From contig CM007328.1 of NCBI GenBank assembly GCA_000333855.2, positions 87,763 to 151,762 of the forward strand: a DNA stretch of 64,000 nt, given 5' to 3'. A program made the translations under genes and the position numbers. The stretch is from Endotrypanum monterogeii (Eukaryota > Euglenozoa > Kinetoplastea > Trypanosomatida > Trypanosomatidae). Positions 20,482 through 30,811 of this stretch are shown piece after piece. Positions within the stretch are counted from its first letter, which is position 1. Each line of letters begins with the position of its first letter. Under the pieces are notes generated by a model that was not told the DNA's origin, did not search any database, and saw only the letters and a program-made list of their open reading frames with translations.

Positions 20482-21174
20482 ATGGTACAACTCACGCGAG
20501 ATGAGATTCACGTCTACGCCACGGCCATGATTGACGCGGTCCAGACGCCGGAATTCCAGGCGCGTGTGCGTGCCGCTTTGAGCCGTGCGCCTATACCGGC
20601 AGATACCGAAGCTGTCATGACGCGCTATGAAGAGGTGCAGGCAGACTTCCTCGCAAACCACTATAACGACAAAACAGGCGTCGACTCTTCCATGAACTCG
20701 CATGGCGATGGTGCAAATATCAGCCCTGCTCCGAAGCTAGACGGTGGCGACATCATCGAGCAACTGAAGAAGGCGGTAACTGTCTATAAGGATGCCGAGA
20801 CGGAAGGGCTTATTACGCGCCTCTGTCTACTCATTGAGAAACAGGTGGAATCCCTGATAAGTACGGAGCCATCGTTGCAGCCCCTCGCACGCCACTCTCC
20901 CGACGGCGCCCAGGCCCCAGTCCATCTGGCAGGTGGAGGTGCAGGCGGCCTCCAATCGTTCATGAACCCCTCTCCGCAAGTGAAGCAAATGCTGAGCATG
21001 GCGATGGGCACCCTCAAGCCTAAGCAACGCGAAACCTTCGAGCGGGTGCAACGAACCATGATGGGGGGAAGCCAGCCGACCCCGGAGGACATGCGTGAAC
21101 TGTTCCTCATTCGGCGTCAGCTAGGAGCATTTATGCAGACCATGCAAAAATTCGGACAGGCGCCGGGCAGCTGA
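20482..21174 (+). CDS. Helical protein of unknown function (230 aa)
   Basis: I do not recognise a family. The ATG at 20482 opens MVQLTRDE; the frame upstream to 20188 is repeat-encoded and excluded. Residues 1-60 and 90-130 appear helical and amphipathic. A Gly/Ala/Pro-rich linker follows at about 140-160. A second helical region at 165-227 contains KQMLSMAMGTLKPKQRETFE and a Met-rich end with GAFMQTMQKFG. There is no signal peptide, membrane segment or metal-binding motif. A small soluble adaptor or complex subunit is possible, but nothing shows which. Confidence 0.85.
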   Translation: MVQLTRDEIHVYATAMIDAVQTPEFQARVRAALSRAPIPADTEAVMTRYEEVQADFLANHYNDKTGVDSSMNSHGDGANISPAPKLDGGDIIEQLKKAVTVYKDAETEGLITRLCLLIEKQVESLISTEPSLQPLARHSPDGAQAPVHLAGGGAGGLQSFMNPSPQVKQMLSMAMGTLKPKQRETFERVQRTMMGGSQPTPEDMRELFLIRRQLGAFMQTMQKFGQAPGS

Positions 21175-21310
21175 TGCTATGATGGGTCGATACATAACCA
21201 GGCCTCCTCTTCCCTTCCCCCCCCCCCTGTGTAATTGGTATCAAGTGTATAAATAAAGAGATTTATCGATATCGCGGTGTTGGTACAGTGGTGGTAGACT
21301 TGCTCTCTCT

Positions 21311-21359
<49 letters not shown>

Positions 21360-22131
21360 TAGGGGAGGGACTGTATATCAACAGCCATTTGGCCCCCGTA
21401 TACTCCTTTTTTTTTTGCAGTAGATAGATAATAGATTAGAATTTGCGGGTCCCCGAGTGCGCCATATCGATCAAGCGAGACGCATCGGACAACTGCCCCC
21501 CTGTTGGGAAGAGGGGGTGTCTTCCCCTTCCCCCCCCCCCCAAAGGTTTCCAGAGAGGGCCTGACAAGCGATGTGTGAGTTGAAGTCTTGTACTGCAACA
21601 CAAAACCCTTTTCAGGGGCATCGATGGCCCTGACTCTAGTCAGTCTAATGTGGTGGGTGTCGTCAAGAGAAACTGTAGCAACAGCGACAACAACCGGTGT
21701 GTCACCCCCTGACTCGCCAGCAACCCTTCTACACAGATGCACCTACCCCTCCCCCAATTTCTCACCGCGACATCATGCTTCATATGCCTCCTCTTTTTTT
21801 CTTTTTTTTTTCTCCACAACACACGCACAATACACACGCACCCACATTCCGTCTCATAATCTCGCAACAGCGTGTCACGTTCAGGTTTTAATAGCGCCAC
21901 ACATTTCTGGGGGGTAGGGAGGACGACCGTGGACCCACGTGACGTATATTTTCCTGTTGTTGCTGCTACACATCACGTTGTCTGGCGGGAAAAAAAAAAA
22001 AGAAAAGCGTGTACCGACGCAACTCTTCTTTCTTTCATTCACTCACGTATTTATTACTCAAGGGGGAATCAACATATCAAAGGGGGCGAACACAACAAAA
22101 ACACCGCCTCTCGGCGAAGGGCACCTCACGT
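21175..22131. other. Intergenic spacer with (GT)21
   Basis: No gene seen. It includes a C run at 21217-21227, an uninterrupted (GT)n at 21314-21356, a C run at 21529-21542, and poly-T/poly-A runs near 21792-21811 and 21990-22001. The C/T-rich stretch at 22021-22060 followed by AG at 22061-22062 is a likely acceptor; the first ATG after it starts the next gene. Confidence 0.65.
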
Positions 22132-23448
22132 ATGCCCCCGAAGGCAAGGAATTCGGCGCGGCGACGCCAGCGTAGCGACAGGACACGAGCAGGCGTCATG
22201 GACGGGCATTCCATCACCTGTGGCGACAAAGAAGTTGGTGGAACAGAGGGTGTCTCAAAGTGTCAGCGGTCGCAAGACACCGGGGGAAAGAAACGCACTG
22301 GCAGCAGCAACACCAAGGAAAATCAATCACGAAGCCCTACTTGCCCCACCGGGACACCGACGCACCTCGACACCCCGACGACGCCGCCCCGTGCCTCGCA
22401 GGGAGGAGGAGGGGGAAGGGGGTCCTGCATGACAGACCCCGACACAGACACAGATGTGCGGCAGCGGTTTTCGAACACGTCCACGTCGCCGTACGCATGG
22501 GACACGTCCCCGCCACGAATCTTGTCCACCCCACCGCCCTCTCCTCACACCGAAGACGCGGAACAGGTGCCGCGCATTTCCCTGCCGCAGCGCGACGACC
22601 AAGCAGCCCCATCGGCCCCCACATCGCAATCAAAGCTGTCGAAGCCCCTGCAAAGCTTTTCACCTGCACTGCTCTCGGAGCTGTTGCTGCAAGAGGCTGC
22701 TTGCGCAGAGGCACAACAACAACAGGGCTATGCCAACCCTGTGAGCGAAGAGTACGTGCGCCAGAGGACATCACCACAGGAATTCCTCCCATCACCCGCT
22801 GCACCCGTCACGTCCTCCCCGTCAATCGGCCATCTAACTGTGTGCATCGGTGTCGTGCCCCTTCCGGGATGCGGGGTGCCCTGTGAGATGAGTACACCGC
22901 GCAAGACAAAGTGGTGGTGGCCTTGGAGTTGGGCTCCTCGCCCGACAGGCCCCAGTCGAGTAGCCGACAACATCGGTGAGGCACTCTTTCGCCAGACTCG
23001 CCACGGTAAGAGACGTCGTGGCAGCGATGCCGAAACACCTCTGCCCACCCCTCCCCATGAGGCAACGGAATCTGTCCGACAGCTACGCCCGCGACGCCTC
23101 CACATCAGTGATGCGTCGAACACCGTCTCACTGGAGAGGGAGAGCGGCACGCAACCGACACCAGCACAGCCCCTCGATCTGACGACAACAGTGGCGAACA
23201 GCATTGATGGCTCGATCCGATCCGGCGACATCGGCCCCATCGAGGACGTCGTTGGGTGGTCAGGCGTCTTCGCAGATGTGCCCCTCGCTCTCCCTGGTGC
23301 GCAAGAAGTGTCCCACCGGAATGCTATCGGGGCTGTCGTGGGTCTGAAGAACGACCCCCACGCCCGGGAAGGCGACTATGATACGTGTTTGCAGCTGGGT
23401 CCTCTAGTGTGCAGCGGTGTCGCCTCCATATCGGTTCTACTGGCATGA
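22132..23448 (+). CDS. Low-complexity Ser/Thr/Pro-rich protein of unknown function
   Basis: This 438-residue protein starts at the first ATG after the likely acceptor at 22061-22062; a GTG further up is ignored, and a second Met at 22198 is an alternative start. The N-terminus is basic (MPPKARNSARRRQR), resembling a nuclear signal. Most of the chain is disordered and rich in Ser, Thr, Pro and short SP/TP sites that proline-directed kinases could use. A Gln run lies near residue 195. A striking tryptophan cluster (WWWPWSW) sits near residues 262-268, and basic RRRGSD follows at about 294-299. The last 100 residues are more hydrophobic. No family is recognised. Confidence 0.78.
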   Translation: MPPKARNSARRRQRSDRTRAGVMDGHSITCGDKEVGGTEGVSKCQRSQDTGGKKRTGSSNTKENQSRSPTCPTGTPTHLDTPTTPPRASQGGGGGRGSCMTDPDTDTDVRQRFSNTSTSPYAWDTSPPRILSTPPPSPHTEDAEQVPRISLPQRDDQAAPSAPTSQSKLSKPLQSFSPALLSELLLQEAACAEAQQQQGYANPVSEEYVRQRTSPQEFLPSPAAPVTSSPSIGHLTVCIGVVPLPGCGVPCEMSTPRKTKWWWPWSWAPRPTGPSRVADNIGEALFRQTRHGKRRRGSDAETPLPTPPHEATESVRQLRPRRLHISDASNTVSLERESGTQPTPAQPLDLTTTVANSIDGSIRSGDIGPIEDVVGWSGVFADVPLALPGAQEVSHRNAIGAVVGLKNDPHAREGDYDTCLQLGPLVCSGVASISVLLA

Positions 23449-24351
23449 GCCACTGCGTCCAAGTGAACAAGGTGGGCTACGTAGCGGAGGGGGAGGAGGA
23501 GCAAGCTGACGTCCACCTTGTTTACGAGGTCGTTGTCATGCCGTGAGTTTCCCCTCTTTTTTTATCCCCCCCCCCTGCCGCCGTCGCCGCCACACACACA
23601 CACACACCTGGCGTTGGTGAACACACAGCCTTGCCAGTGGACTATGTGCCGTCACCAAAAGACGTGGTGGCAATGTGGGTGAAAAAATGAGCATGCACCT
23701 CCACAACGCGGCGTCACACCAAGTGTATAATTTATTTATACCCGCGGAGGGTACAACATGTGATACTCGGATGCATTTGGGGCACCGCCTAATGAACAAC
23801 ACCCGTAGGGAACCACGGGGAAAGAAAAAAAAACATCCAATAATAAAAGAGGGTAGCGGTGGCGGAGGAAGAGGGAGGGAACGCCCACCCTTCTTCCATG
23901 CCCCCCTTCCCCTCAAGGACAGCATGGATTGTCTGGATGTGTGTGTGGCGAAGCTGCTTCCCCCCTTCCCACCTCTGCCGTAGCAGCTGAAGCAACGTTA
24001 GGAGATGTTATGAAGCAGAGTAGCGTCTGGAGGAGGGGAGAGAGGAACGGCACCCAACACATGTATCTCCCTTCTCTCTCGGGCCGCGCGAATTGAGCAT
24101 TGCCATGCAAACACAAACGCACACACACCTATGTGTTTCTGTAGAGGAGTGTATGTGTATGCGTGTGTGTGTGTGTGAACCTCTGTTTCACTGCAGCAGC
24201 ATCAGCACACCCTGCGCTGGCATGTCGTCTTCTGGTTCTTTGCGTGACACGTCCCCCCCCTCTCTCTCTCTTTCTCTCCGTCTCGTTGTGAAATATTCCT
24301 GCAGTCCTGAGCTCACAACACACACGCGCGCAGCCTGGTGTGCTATAGATA
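23449..24351. other. Intergenic spacer
   Basis: No gene supported. It contains C-rich and (CA)n segments near 23565-23608, an A run at 23823-23832, (GT)n near 24160-24177 and a (CT)n tract at 24256-24280. The (CT)n tract followed by AG near 24303-24304 is a plausible splice acceptor for the next gene, whose ATG is the first downstream. Confidence 0.65.
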
Positions 24352-25104
24352 ATGTCGTCGCCACACAACAAATTGAGTGCTCCCGCAGCAAAAGCACCTC
24401 CAAAGTCAGCTAAGAGGCAGACGAGGTCTGTAGCCGACGCTCCAACCACACCGCTGAAAACGCCGCAAAAGACCAGCTCGATGAAGTCCTGGCGGGCTCA
24501 CCTCATTCGTCTCGCTACGCAGGAGGCCAACACGGCCGCGGCGTTATTGCGACTACCTCCCTCGATGGCACCCATCAACTTCGAAGATGATGCTGCGCAG
24601 ACGAACCATACGCTCGGAGGAAGCGCGCGTGCATTGCTGCCACCGACCGCCACCCCTCCCACCGCTGAGATGAGCTCTCCGCCCGCAGAAACAGCCCTGT
24701 GGACAACGTACGCAAGGCTTTGGGAAAATTTTCTGACTCGCCTCCCGCTGGTGAACTCGGCCACTGCTGCCCCCACGTCGACGGCGGACATGAAGACCCG
24801 CAACGGCGGGGCCGCCTCTTCGTCCGTCGTCAGCACTGTCGTGGAGCGCAATGCGGTCAAGGTCTCAGCGATGCTCCGCTCGCTCAACGATGACTGGCGC
24901 TTGTTCTTTTTGCGCCGGCGACTGAGCCCCGCTGTCATGTGTGCCGATCAATATAGCCGTCGGCTGGAGAGCATCGAATACCCGCCGAACATGACGGATG
25001 CGGAGCAGCGAGCTGCATGCAAGTATATCACTGCCACCCGCACTCCCGTCACGGGTGATGCGCGGAGCGATCTGTTCTGCATCTCCGTGTTGGACTTTCT
25101 GTGA
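24352..25104 (+). CDS. Basic-tailed protein of unknown function (250 aa)
   Basis: I recognise no family. The N-terminal 45 residues are basic and disordered with repeated Thr-Pro and Lys (TPLKTPQK near 33-40), a pattern seen in chromatin- or microtubule-associated proteins and a possible target for proline-directed kinases. Residues 45-65 form a helix. A Pro/Ala-rich stretch follows, then a helical segment around ALWTTYARLWENFLTRL (about 113-129). The C-terminal third, from about 160, looks folded (LNDDWRLFFLRRRLSP, then CADQYSRRLESIEYPP). There is no signal peptide or membrane span. The ATG is the first after the (CT)n tract upstream. Confidence 0.83.
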   Translation: MSSPHNKLSAPAAKAPPKSAKRQTRSVADAPTTPLKTPQKTSSMKSWRAHLIRLATQEANTAAALLRLPPSMAPINFEDDAAQTNHTLGGSARALLPPTATPPTAEMSSPPAETALWTTYARLWENFLTRLPLVNSATAAPTSTADMKTRNGGAASSSVVSTVVERNAVKVSAMLRSLNDDWRLFFLRRRLSPAVMCADQYSRRLESIEYPPNMTDAEQRAACKYITATRTPVTGDARSDLFCISVLDFL

Positions 25105-25628
25105 CGACCACCCGCCTCTGATGGTGTAGGTGCACCGCGCATCCAATTCGAGACACCTCCTCCTGCTCCAAACCCCTCCCCCTCCCCCCCCCCCCCAGAC
25201 GTCCTGGGGAAGCAATCGCACTGCTACCTACCTCTGTTAGAAACACACTTATGACGTACTCACACAACCCCCCCCCCGCTGTTCACCTGCCTCCCTCCGC
25301 AGGAGCATGTATACATATATATATATATAAATATGTATATATAGTTGCCCTTATTCTCCCCACCGTTCGTTGTTGCACTCCTCCCTTCCCCTTCCTCGAC
25401 CTTGTCCCTTTCTTCTTTACACACGAAGCGAAGAAATCGCGGGTGTACTCCTGATCCCTGCAATCTATCCCCAACACACACACACACACACACACACTCG
25501 CTTATCAAAAAAAAAAAAATCGATCACTTTCGGTGTGCAGGAGTTGCCTTATCAAACCACCACCACTTCCCCCCCCCCCTCTCCTCCCCCCTCGCCTCCC
25601 GCAGCACCAGCAGCTTTTCCACGGCGAT
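25105..25628. other. Intergenic spacer ending in a strong pyrimidine tract
   Basis: No gene seen. It contains C runs at 25182-25197 and 25269-25277, an AT tract at 25316-25342, (CA)n at 25475-25497 and a 13-base A run at 25507-25519. The long pyrimidine tract before the next gene is listed separately. Confidence 0.65.
25566..25604 (+). promoter_or_regulatory. Probable spliced-leader acceptor
   Basis: A nearly pure C/T tract at 25566-25600 is followed by GCAG, with the AG at 25603-25604. The first ATG downstream, at 25629, starts the SPX/PRPP-synthetase-like gene, giving a leader of 24 bases. Confidence 0.6.
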
Positions 25629-28124
25629 ATGATGCTGAAAACCGGTAAGGGCCTCTCCGAGGGTCAATCCTTCCACCGGCAGCTGCTCAGCGAGTATGTC
25701 ACAGACATCACGCTCGACAACTATGTCTCCTACTTTGAGCTGAAGCCGATCGCCAAGAAAATTGAGCACATCCGCCAGGAACTAGAGTCCAGGTATCGTG
25801 ATCAGTATGCGCTCTGCAAAGCTAGCGTCGGCTCCTCGCCGAAGGCAATAATCAACACGGCACAGTCACAGCAGCTGCCCATGCAACAACAACAACAACA
25901 ACACCCACGCGACGTATCCGCTGCCGTGACGCCGATCGCGTGGCGGAGCAGAAAAGATCGACCCTTCACGTCTTCATTTGATGAGCCGACAACAGCATTG
26001 ACAATGGGTAGGCAGATGAGCGCCACCACCGCCACCTTCGTCGACCCCCTTTCGCCACTCTTTTTCCAGACAGAAGTCTTCGCGGAGCTGAAGGCGACGG
26101 ACGATACGCTCGCAGCGCTTATCCAGAGCCGGATCGAGCTGCAGGAGACCTTCTTCGAGAAGCTTCACGAATCCTATCTGCGCGTGAAGCGCTACCTCAT
26201 CAAGCTCGAGTGTGATTTTATTGCCGCCGCGGCAGAGCTGCGTAGCTTCAATGAAGATCGCATTCGTAACGAGCTCCCACGCAGCTACATCCCATCGCTC
26301 TACCTTAGGCTGGAGGTGATCGTCAAGTACCGCGCCCTCAACCTGCTTGCTTTTCGGAAAATAATGAAGAAGTTTCTTGAGCGGTGTGCCTGCGACAGCC
26401 TCGAGCTGCTGCAGCGTGTCATGAATATCGATCGGCTCATCTACGCGAGCAACATCTCAAAGCCCTCCTTCGACTTCCGCAGCGCCGCTCTGGACTTGGT
26501 TGTCGTGTACGGGACAGTCTTCCGCCTCACGTACGAGCAGTCTGTCGATCATATGAAGCATTATGAGAACCGCACCGGCGTGGTGGCGAAGCGTATCCTA
26601 CCCAACAGTCAAACCTTCTACGTCGGCGATGTATTTCCCCATCACGAACGCCCTGGCAGCTTTGCAGTGCGGGTGCTATCCGGCACGTGCAGCCTTTTTT
26701 GTGAGAAGATGATCACGGAGGTTTTGCAGTGCCCACGGTTTCCGGTCAACAGCTGCGGCCGTTTCGCAAACGGTGAAATCAGCGTAAAGCTACAGAGCCC
26801 AGTCCGCGGTGACGACATTTTTATTGTGCAGTCGATGGTCGCCCTTGAGTCCGAGAACCTCAGCAACGCAGGGGCGCTCATGGAGCTGCTGCTCCTGGTC
26901 CACTCTGTACAGGCGGCGGCGGCGGCGCGCATTACAGCCGTCATTCCGTACCTCGCATACACACGCAACGTCGCCTCCATCTCAGCCGTGGCGGAGATGA
27001 TCGAGTTGGCCGGGTGCCACCACGTTATCACGGTGGACATGCACAGCGACCAGGTCGAAGGGATGTTCTCCATCCCCATGGAGAGCGTATCGGCCATGTA
27101 CGAGTTCGTGCGCTATATCTCGAACCTGCTGGAGAGCGAGGGAAACACCTTTGAGAACATCACCATCGTTGCCCCGAACGGCGAGTTCCTCGGACGTGCG
27201 AAGGGGTACGCGGATGCGCTCATGACGTACAACCACCTCGACAGTGCCACGCAATTCGTCTCTGTATGCACGGCGGTGCGGCGGGTGGAGACGCAGCCGT
27301 GCGCATCGCCCAGCAACTGTGACTGCATGTCCCCCTCCGTGTGCGGAGATGCAGAGCAGCAACCCAAGTCTCAAAAAGTACCTGTGCCAGTGCCGCGACA
27401 GGGTGACTCTGGTACACCGTGCAGCAGCGGCTTCGCGAGTCTGCGGACATGCAACGCCTTGCCGAGCCCCCCAACGGACACCAACGTGGTGCAGTACATG
27501 CATAGCCCTACCTCGCCGAACGCGGCAGACGCCGTGACGCCGGAGCTGGTCGCTGTCGTCGGTGGCGCATCACCGGGCGCGATAAACAGCATCAACAGCA
27601 ACCTCGGTATCACCGCGACGCCGGGCGGTCAGACCGCTTGGCAGCAGCGGAACCACGACGTCTGCATGGATGGAAGCGGGAGCACTCGCGGTATCGAGAA
27701 GGCCCTCAGACAGCAGGAGGAGGGCAGGCAGTCTGTGATTATGCGGAAGGAGGCCGACAAGAATGACTACAAAAATTATGTGCTGGTCGGCGATGTCAAA
27801 GACCGTCTGTGCATCATCATCGACACGGTCATCGACGAAGCCCTCAACATTGCCCATGTAGCGCGCTGTCTGCACGACCACGGCGCGGAACGCATTATGC
27901 TCGTCGCAACACATGCCGTGCTGTCTGGCAAGGCAGTGGATCTGCTCGTGGAGTCGCCCATTGAGCTGATTATTGTGACGGATAGTGTCAATCAGGACGC
28001 GCTCATGAAAAATCCGTCCCTTGCTCGAAAACTTCGCGTTGTGCCCATTGCACCGCTGCTCGCGAGCGCGATTGAGAAGATCCACACCGAAAATACCCTC
28101 GCATCGCTCTTTGAGAAGTCGTAG
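25629..28124 (+). CDS. SPX-like domain fused to a PRPP-synthetase-like domain, probably inactive
   Basis: The protein has 831 residues. Residues 31-48 (NYVSYFELKPIAKKI) and 231-250 (KYRALNLLAFRKIMKK) match the first and last conserved helices of SPX domains, which sense inositol pyrophosphates; a Gln-rich insert lies between them at about 81-91. Residues 345-550 and 716-831 match the two halves of ribose-phosphate pyrophosphokinase. FANGE (379-383), ALMELL and the VDMHSDQVEGMF region (469-480) are kept. Key active sites are not: the usual YARQDKK is YTRNVAS (444-450), the SPDAGGAKR loop is APNGEFLGRAKG (515-526), and the PRPP loop DDxADTxGT is replaced by IIDTVIDEALN (730-740). A disordered insertion of about 155 residues (556-712) splits the domain. 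It resembles the non-catalytic PRPP-synthetase-associated subunits, so a regulatory partner of an active enzyme is inferred. Confidence 0.9.
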   Translation: MMLKTGKGLSEGQSFHRQLLSEYVTDITLDNYVSYFELKPIAKKIEHIRQELESRYRDQYALCKASVGSSPKAIINTAQSQQLPMQQQQQQHPRDVSAAVTPIAWRSRKDRPFTSSFDEPTTALTMGRQMSATTATFVDPLSPLFFQTEVFAELKATDDTLAALIQSRIELQETFFEKLHESYLRVKRYLIKLECDFIAAAAELRSFNEDRIRNELPRSYIPSLYLRLEVIVKYRALNLLAFRKIMKKFLERCACDSLELLQRVMNIDRLIYASNISKPSFDFRSAALDLVVVYGTVFRLTYEQSVDHMKHYENRTGVVAKRILPNSQTFYVGDVFPHHERPGSFAVRVLSGTCSLFCEKMITEVLQCPRFPVNSCGRFANGEISVKLQSPVRGDDIFIVQSMVALESENLSNAGALMELLLLVHSVQAAAAARITAVIPYLAYTRNVASISAVAEMIELAGCHHVITVDMHSDQVEGMFSIPMESVSAMYEFVRYISNLLESEGNTFENITIVAPNGEFLGRAKGYADALMTYNHLDSATQFVSVCTAVRRVETQPCASPSNCDCMSPSVCGDAEQQPKSQKVPVPVPRQGDSGTPCSSGFASLRTCNALPSPPTDTNVVQYMHSPTSPNAADAVTPELVAVVGGASPGAINSINSNLGITATPGGQTAWQQRNHDVCMDGSGSTRGIEKALRQQEEGRQSVIMRKEADKNDYKNYVLVGDVKDRLCIIIDTVIDEALNIAHVARCLHDHGAERIMLVATHAVLSGKAVDLLVESPIELIIVTDSVNQDALMKNPSLARKLRVVPIAPLLASAIEKIHTENTLASLFEKS

Positions 28125-29013
28125 CCAACCCCCTCCATCATCGCAGCGTAGGGCGCCGACGACAACGATAAATTTGCTGAAGTGTGTGTGTGTGTGTGTG
28201 GATATATATAGAAATATATTTATATTTATACGTGCACGTGCTGGCATGTTCACACGAGCATTCCTTCATCATGGGAAGGAATATCACGCGACATGACTTG
28301 AGGGAAAGTAAGAGAAGGATTTTGAAGTGGATGGGAATCTCCTCCTTGATCGAGAACACACACACACACACACACACGTACGCATACATGTGTGCCACTA
28401 ACTCATCCCCGCTGATTTTTTTTTTTTGCCGTGGAAAAGAAAAAAGGGTGGAGGGGTCTTTTTTTTTAAGCATTCGATACGCTCAACGCTTTTTTTTTTT
28501 CTTTTTCCAGGTGTATGTGGTGGTGCCCCCCGCACACTCTTCGTCACCGCCACGTACCCTCCTTCCCTCCCTCGACTAGGCCGGCAACTTTTCTAGTAGA
28601 GACCCCGCCCACCGCCACCCCCCCATTTCGGACGCCGTCGGCGATTGCCAATACCGGCACTCGACCCAACGACAACTACACAACATATGTTTGAAGAAAA
28701 CTTTATGGAAGAGGGGGGAGGGGGGGGAGGGGAGAGGGCCGAACAATAAAGATGCCCTCATTCTGCCGTCATTACAGCGGCAACAAAAATCTTCAATCAC
28801 TTGTTTGTACTGTTTGCACCACACGCGTCTTCCTTGCCTGCAAGCCCGACGTCGTGGATCGGTGCGCCATCGAGGAGGAGGGAGGGGCGGGGAAAAAAAT
28901 GCAAATAAAATCTACTTGTAAGTGCGTGTACGCACGTGGAGAGAGGGGGAACTCTAGGGGGGAGGGGATGGGAGATGATTTTTTTTTGTTCTTGTTGGTC
29001 CCTGCACGAGTGG

Positions 29014-29055
<42 letters not shown>

Positions 29056-29136
29056 AGTATGTACTACTACGTAAACCTTAACTTTACGTCGGAGGAACGG
29101 AACGAACCGACGCGTACTACTACCACCACGAACCTA

Positions 29137-29208
29137 NNNNNNNNNNNNNNNNNNNNNNNNNNNNNNNNNNNNNNNNNNNNNNNNNNNNNNNNNNNNNNNN
29201 NNNNNNNN
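29137..29208. other. Assembly gap (72 N)
   Basis: Unresolved bases lie between two AT microsatellites; a repeat-caused assembly break is likely. Flanks carry short ACGT-containing oddities (CTACTACGTAAACC before, GTACGGTACGTACGTA after). Confidence 0.98.
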
Positions 29209-29221
29209 GTACGGTACGTAC

Positions 29222-29259
<38 letters not shown>

Positions 29260-30751
29260 ATGTTCCATGAAAACCCCATTTTGCTGGAGAACGGACAACC
29301 AGCGTCTACTCACACCAACCTGATTTCTGTGTACTCGTGTGTGTGTGTGTGTGTGCGTGCGTGCGTGCGCGTTTGTATTGGTGTTCACCTGGGTCTAGGG
29401 TACGACATGGTACGTCCATGCCGTATGGCTGCGTGATCCGCACGCCTGGAACAGAAGCAGGTAGATCTTTTCTACGACGACGGCTACCACCGAATCACAC
29501 AGACAACCTCCTCCACCCTCCCCCAGCCCTCCTTCCCCTCCCCCCTTCCGGTGTACAGAACAAAAAGGAGAAGGAAACATTTTTTTTTTGTTTAGCTTCT
29601 TACAATACACACCCCACGGACGACTAAACAGGTTGCACTGACGCAACGCCTTCTTGAACCACCAACAACAACAACAACCTGTTTTATACATACACACACG
29701 TATATATATATATATATATATATAATGTCTCTGTGTGCGTGTCTGCGCGGGACCAAGAGTAGTAGATTTGTTCGAGAGAGACAAAAAAAAAATGTGGCTT
29801 GTCACGAAAAAGGGAGGGAGGGAGATGGGGGCTAGCGTAAGCGAAACCAAGGATGAGCCTCACCTGCGAAGGACGAGCTATTGGGTATCACGGGATTGGT
29901 GGTGCTGTGTGGGCATCTGGAACGCTCTTTTTTTTTTCTCAGTCATCATCTCTGCTACGTGTGCGCCTAGTCCCCTTCCCTCCCTACTCGTGCACCAACT
30001 GTAACGTCAACTTTTATTTTCTGCTAGCGCACACACCCCTTCTCTCCGCCTCCTCCTCTTCCTCCTGTTGCCCTCGTGCTGCATCGCCTCTACATCACGT
30101 TTTCATTCCACACACGCGAATGTTTTGTTTGTTTGTTTGCCTTTGCCTGAGCCCTTTCTGCCAGGGTGCGTCTACCTATCGTGGTCGTCATATAGAAAAG
30201 CGCAGCACCTGCGCGGCCGCCTCGTCGATCACACACACACACACACACACACCACCGCGTCAACTGCCCTCACGTTTCTTCATATAATATATATATATAT
30301 ATACATGTATACATTTTGGGGGGATCCGAACGCATCTCAAATCAATCTCCATCCGAGGCGCCGTCCACATACACCGAAACACACATACGAGAGGAGAGGT
30401 ATTTTTTTCGGTTGCCGTTGCCGCTGCTGCTGATGGTGATCGATGCGTTCTGCATCTGCGAGGGTTGAACCTGATTTTTAAAAGAGGGAAGTGAGTTGAT
30501 ACACACCCTCGACTTGTGCTGCGACGAAGGTGTGAGGGGGTTGCTCACTGATCACCACTCCAACCCAGACCTTACACAGTCCTCTATATCTTATAGTGTA
30601 TGCTGATGCAACTGCTTTTTGCCGCTGCTAAGATTCATACCTTCATCACCATAGGAGTGCCCGCCCGCTTTTTTTTTTTTTCTCATCGTGGACGGCCGCC
30701 TGCCCCCCTCCCTCCCTTCCACAGCTTTGAAACAACCAATCCGTGTCGTGC

Positions 30752-30790
30752 AGTCTTTCCACCTCCTCCTCCTCGTTTCTGTTATTCTAG
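30752..30790 (+). promoter_or_regulatory. Probable spliced-leader acceptor
   Basis: A C/T-rich tract (CTTTCCACCTCCTCCTCCTC and onward) ends in TTCTAG, with the AG at 30789-30790. The first ATG downstream is at 30812, a 21-base leader. This supports the start chosen for the receptor-like gene. Confidence 0.6.
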
Positions 30791-30811
30791 CTAAGCCTCG
30801 TTCATTCGCCC

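Larger units (their letters stand above)
28125..30811. other. Gene-poor spacer with an assembly gap
   Basis: No gene supported in almost 2.7 kb. It contains (GT)n at 28181-28200, (CA)n near 28355-28378, several poly-T runs (28419-28429, 28458-28468, 28490-28500), AT repeats at 29017-29051, 29222-29258, 29701-29724 and 30286-30302, and (CA)n at 30231-30252. Apparent reading frames cross these repeats or the N gap. The C/T-rich end is listed as a splice signal. Confidence 0.65.
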
